In this document: one piece after another, positions 47,208 through 49,253 of the stretch
How the letters are laid out: the number at the start of each line of letters is the position of its first letter
How positions within the stretch are numbered: position 1 is the first letter of the stretch
Assembly (NCBI GenBank): GCA_017521295.1
Contig: JAFXDF010000025.1
Coordinates: forward strand, 1-49,253
Reading direction: 5' to 3'
DNA: 49,253 nucleotides
Origin: Clostridia bacterium
GTDB taxonomy: Bacteria > Bacillota > Clostridia > Oscillospirales > Butyricicoccaceae
Notes under the pieces: model-generated
What the model saw: only the letters and a program-made list of their open reading frames with translations
What the model was told of the DNA's origin: nothing
Database searches by the model: none
Position numbers and translations under genes: made by a program

Positions 47208-48629
47208 ATGTCCGAAAAAGCGAAAAAGACCCCGAAAAAAGTCGGCCTGGCAGCTGCTATTGTCAGTCTGGCCATTCTGTCCCTGATCTTCTGCGGAGGT
47301 TTTACCTTCCTGAAGTTCAATACCCAGGCCATCTTCCTGGTTGGCGCCATCGCAATGGGCGTTGTGGCCCTGCTGCATGGCTACAGCCTGAAGGATGTTG
47401 AAGACTATTTCCTGGAAGGTTGCCGTGGCGCAGTCATGCCCGCCATGATCCTCATGGTGGTCGGCGCCGTTATCGGCTCCTGGATCGTGTCCGGTATCGT
47501 CCCCACCATTATCTATTATGGTCTGGGCTTCCTGACTCCCTCCACCTTCCTGGTGGCAGGCTTTGCAATGTGCTGCCTGATCTCTTTCTTCACCGGCAGC
47601 TCTTACACCGCCATCTCCACCATCGGTATCGCCCTGCTGGGTATCGGCCTGGGCCTGGAGATCAACCCCGCCATCACCGCCGGTATGATCGTTTCCGGCT
47701 CTCTGTTCGGCGACAAGATGTCCCCCTTCTCCGACTCCACCAACATGGCCGCCGCCGCTGCCGGTACTGACGTGTTCGATCACGTGTACTCCATGCTGTA
47801 TACCACCGTTCCCGCCGTTGTGATCTCTGCTATCCTGTACTTCGTCCTGGGTCTGAGCCACTCCGGCAATGCTATGGATATGACCGCCATCGACAACATC
47901 CGTACCACCATCGCAGCCAACTTCAACATCACTCCCATCGTTCTGATCATCCCCATCCTGACCATCGTGATGACCATCAAGAAGGTTCCCCCCATCATGG
48001 CTCTGACCATCTCTGCCATCGCAGGTATCGTCTTTGCCTTCATCTTCCAGCCTCAGTTCGGCTTCAAGACCATTATGGACTCTCTGGGCAGCGGCTTCAC
48101 CATCAACACTGAGATCGCTGACGTTAACAAGCTGCTGAGCCGTGGCGGTATGATGAATATGATGGGCGCTGTGTGCCTGACCTTCCTGGTCCTCGGTATG
48201 GGCCAGATCCTGCAGAAGATCGGCGTTATGGACGCCGTTCTGGGCAAGCTGGCCGCAGCCGTCAACAGCGGCCGCTCCCTGGTTCTCACCACTCTGGCTG
48301 CCTGTCTGCTGACCACCATGGTCTGCGCCTCTCAGTACGTCGCTATCGTGCTGCCCGGCCAGGTCATGCAGCCCGCTTACACCAGACTGAAGATCAAGAA
48401 GCGCGTTCTGTCCAGAACGCTGGAAGACGGCGGTACCATCTTCTGCTTCCTGCTGCCCTGGACCACCTCGGGCGTTTACGTTCCCGGCGTTCTGGGCGTG
48501 CCCGTTCTGTCCTACGCTCCCTATGCTTTCTTCTGCCTGCTGTGCCCCATCATCTGTATCGTCTACGCGATCACCGGCTTTGCCATCTTCAAGGAAGAGG
48601 ATACTCCCGCTCCCGCTGTCGCCGAGTAA
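47208..48629 (+). CDS. nhaC: NhaC family Na+/H+ antiporter
   Basis: A 473-residue transporter with about 11-12 membrane segments. SGSLFGDKMSPFSDSTNMAA (about 163-182) is the NhaC signature, with the ion-binding Asp residues. FFTGSSYTAISTIGIALLGI precedes it. Members exchange Na+ for H+, or couple an organic anion to ions, as in the malate-lactate antiporter MleN. In this operon it may import the hydantoinase substrate or export a product; this is inference from context. The basic N-terminus (MSEKAKKTPKKVG) is cytoplasmic. Biased codons match hyuAB. Confidence 0.92.
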   Translation: MSEKAKKTPKKVGLAAAIVSLAILSLIFCGGFTFLKFNTQAIFLVGAIAMGVVALLHGYSLKDVEDYFLEGCRGAVMPAMILMVVGAVIGSWIVSGIVPTIIYYGLGFLTPSTFLVAGFAMCCLISFFTGSSYTAISTIGIALLGIGLGLEINPAITAGMIVSGSLFGDKMSPFSDSTNMAAAAAGTDVFDHVYSMLYTTVPAVVISAILYFVLGLSHSGNAMDMTAIDNIRTTIAANFNITPIVLIIPILTIVMTIKKVPPIMALTISAIAGIVFAFIFQPQFGFKTIMDSLGSGFTINTEIADVNKLLSRGGMMNMMGAVCLTFLVLGMGQILQKIGVMDAVLGKLAAAVNSGRSLVLTTLAACLLTTMVCASQYVAIVLPGQVMQPAYTRLKIKKRVLSRTLEDGGTIFCFLLPWTTSGVYVPGVLGVPVLSYAPYAFFCLLCPIICIVYAITGFAIFKEEDTPAPAVAE

Positions 48630-48960
48630 TTCTACATTTGCATTTCTCATCTTTGCTGAGGTCCTATGCGGTGGTTTCCCGCCGGGAGATTTTGCAAAGG
48701 CATAACCTTTATGTAATTATGAGCTTAACATTCCGTGTATGGAGGCGTCCGGATCCGTGCCGGGCGCCTGCCATACCGACACAAGCCCCTACCTTTCTGC
48801 TAAAGGCGTTGTAAGACAGGCTTGGATTTTATTTTGGTATCATCCATTCCCGCCGGCGGTCTCATTTTGTGAGTGGGACCGCCGGAAGGGACCTGGTCCT
48901 CAGTTTGAAAATAATCAGTCGTTTTTATAGATACTATTTGAAATTAAGGAGGAGTTCAAA
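48630..48960 (+). other. Gene-free stretch with several hairpins before the dehydrogenase gene
   Basis: No coding region was seen. The stretch holds GTATGG/CCATAC with an inner GGCG/CGCC (48737-48776), CAAGCC/GGCTTG enclosing CCTTT/AAAGG (48782-48824) and followed by ATTTTATTTT (possible terminator of nhaC), and CCGGCGGTC/GACCGCCGG (48853-48885). A possible promoter TTGAAA (48905-48910), 17 bp, TAGATA (48928-48933) lies just before the next gene. Confidence 0.5.
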
Positions 48961-49253
48961 ATGGTTTTTGGAGTTCTGAAAGACATTAAGGAAGGCGAGA
49001 ACAGAGTTATCTGCACTCCCGTCGAAGTTGCTTCCATCGTGGCCGCCGGTCATACCGTGCTGGTGGAAAAGGACGCAGGTAAGGGCGCCGGTTTCCCCGA
49101 TGAGAAGTACGCCGCCATGGGCGCTGAGATCGTTGCCACCGCCAAGGAAATGTGGGATCGCTGCGATTTCCTGGCCAAGGTCAAGGAAGTTGATCCTTCC
49201 GAGTTCGGCTACCTGCGCGAGAACCAGATGATCTACTGCTGCATCCATCCCGC
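48961..49253 (+). CDS. ald: Alanine dehydrogenase-like protein, partial (right edge)
   Basis: The first 97 residues of an alanine dehydrogenase/PNT N-terminal domain. GVLKDIKEGENRVICTP matches the ENRVxLTP start of Ald, where the Arg binds pyruvate. AKVKEVDPSEFGYL holds the conserved Lys, although the usual KVKEP has Val for Pro. CIHPA corresponds to the HLA histidine site. Ald oxidises L-alanine to pyruvate and ammonia with NAD. The Val and Pro changes leave room for a related dehydrogenase or a saccharopine-type enzyme. RBS AAGGAGG lies 8 bases before the ATG. It may have its own promoter, yet follows the hyu operon on the same strand. Confidence 0.75.
   Translation, partial: MVFGVLKDIKEGENRVICTPVEVASIVAAGHTVLVEKDAGKGAGFPDEKYAAMGAEIVATAKEMWDRCDFLAKVKEVDPSEFGYLRENQMIYCCIHP

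Noticed and set aside
1..49253. CRISPR arrays, insertion sequences, phage genes or toxin-antitoxin pairs
   Set aside because: None seen. There are no spaced short repeats, transposase, integrase or typical toxin pairs; the RelA-like protein lies in a metabolic operon, not beside an antitoxin.

Overview
This 49 kb window is GC-rich chromosomal DNA (roughly 60% GC by eye) from a Gram-positive anaerobe. The evidence is consistent: sigma-A type promoters with strong GGAGG ribosome sites, an FMN riboswitch on a ribU-type ECF transporter, a yloU-yloV pair, an LtaS-type lipoteichoic acid synthase, xpt-pbuX, ABC-F proteins and short overlapping operons. The overall character fits a gut member of the Oscillospiraceae (Clostridia). 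The exact genus cannot be read from the sequence. No phage, insertion sequence or CRISPR array was seen.

Layout, left to right. 1-9.4 kb: the N-terminal part of an atypically compact sigma-54 factor (cut by the left edge), an aldo/keto reductase with two 4Fe-4S motifs, two MATE exporters, a 3-hydroxyacyl-CoA dehydrogenase, a DUF212 protein, an M28 peptidase and an NSS sodium symporter. 9.4-16.8 kb: an S12-like serine hydrolase, a D-aminoacylase co-transcribed with an APRT-like phosphoribosyltransferase, a divergent AzgA-type purine permease, and a Na/Pi cotransporter with a PhoU-like tail. 16.8-23.5 kb: a seven-gene leftward operon with overlapping or nearly touching genes (DUF6512, ABC-F, WYL regulator, HAD phosphatase, RluA-type pseudouridine synthase, methyltransferase, PatB-type C-S lyase). 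23.6-26.6 kb: tRNA-Arg(ACG), then a leftward xpt-pbuX-(p)ppGpp synthetase operon whose three genes are joined by TAATG overlaps.

26.7-31.7 kb: rhodanese and RibU under an FMN riboswitch with a very long extra hairpin, then a GNAT, NagA, PepT and RsiV-like lipoprotein operon. 31.8-38.9 kb: a LysM/G5/M23 cell wall hydrolase, yloU-yloV(fakA), serine acetyltransferase with LTA synthase, and tRNA-Trp(CCA), followed by a duplicated 67-bp piece of that tRNA and its terminator. 39-41.8 kb: a zinc/cadmium resistance cluster (ArsR repressor with a clear operator, free HMA chaperone domain, P1B-2 ATPase) and a 44-residue Cys/His membrane micropeptide. 41.9-49.25 kb: a LysR regulator divergent from a hydantoinase/oxoprolinase operon (hyuA, hyuB, NhaC-type antiporter, then an alanine-dehydrogenase-like gene cut by the right edge).

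The most interesting signals are regulatory and architectural. They are the giant inverted repeat inside the FMN riboswitch, the translationally coupled xanthine salvage/alarmone synthetase operon, a multi-stem RNA candidate between hyuB and nhaC, the tandem LysR sites abutting overlapping divergent -35 boxes, and the tRNA-Trp remnant with direct and inverted copies. No wholly new defence or biosynthetic system was recognised. The hyu operon, with its unassigned substrate, is the best candidate for an undescribed catabolic pathway.
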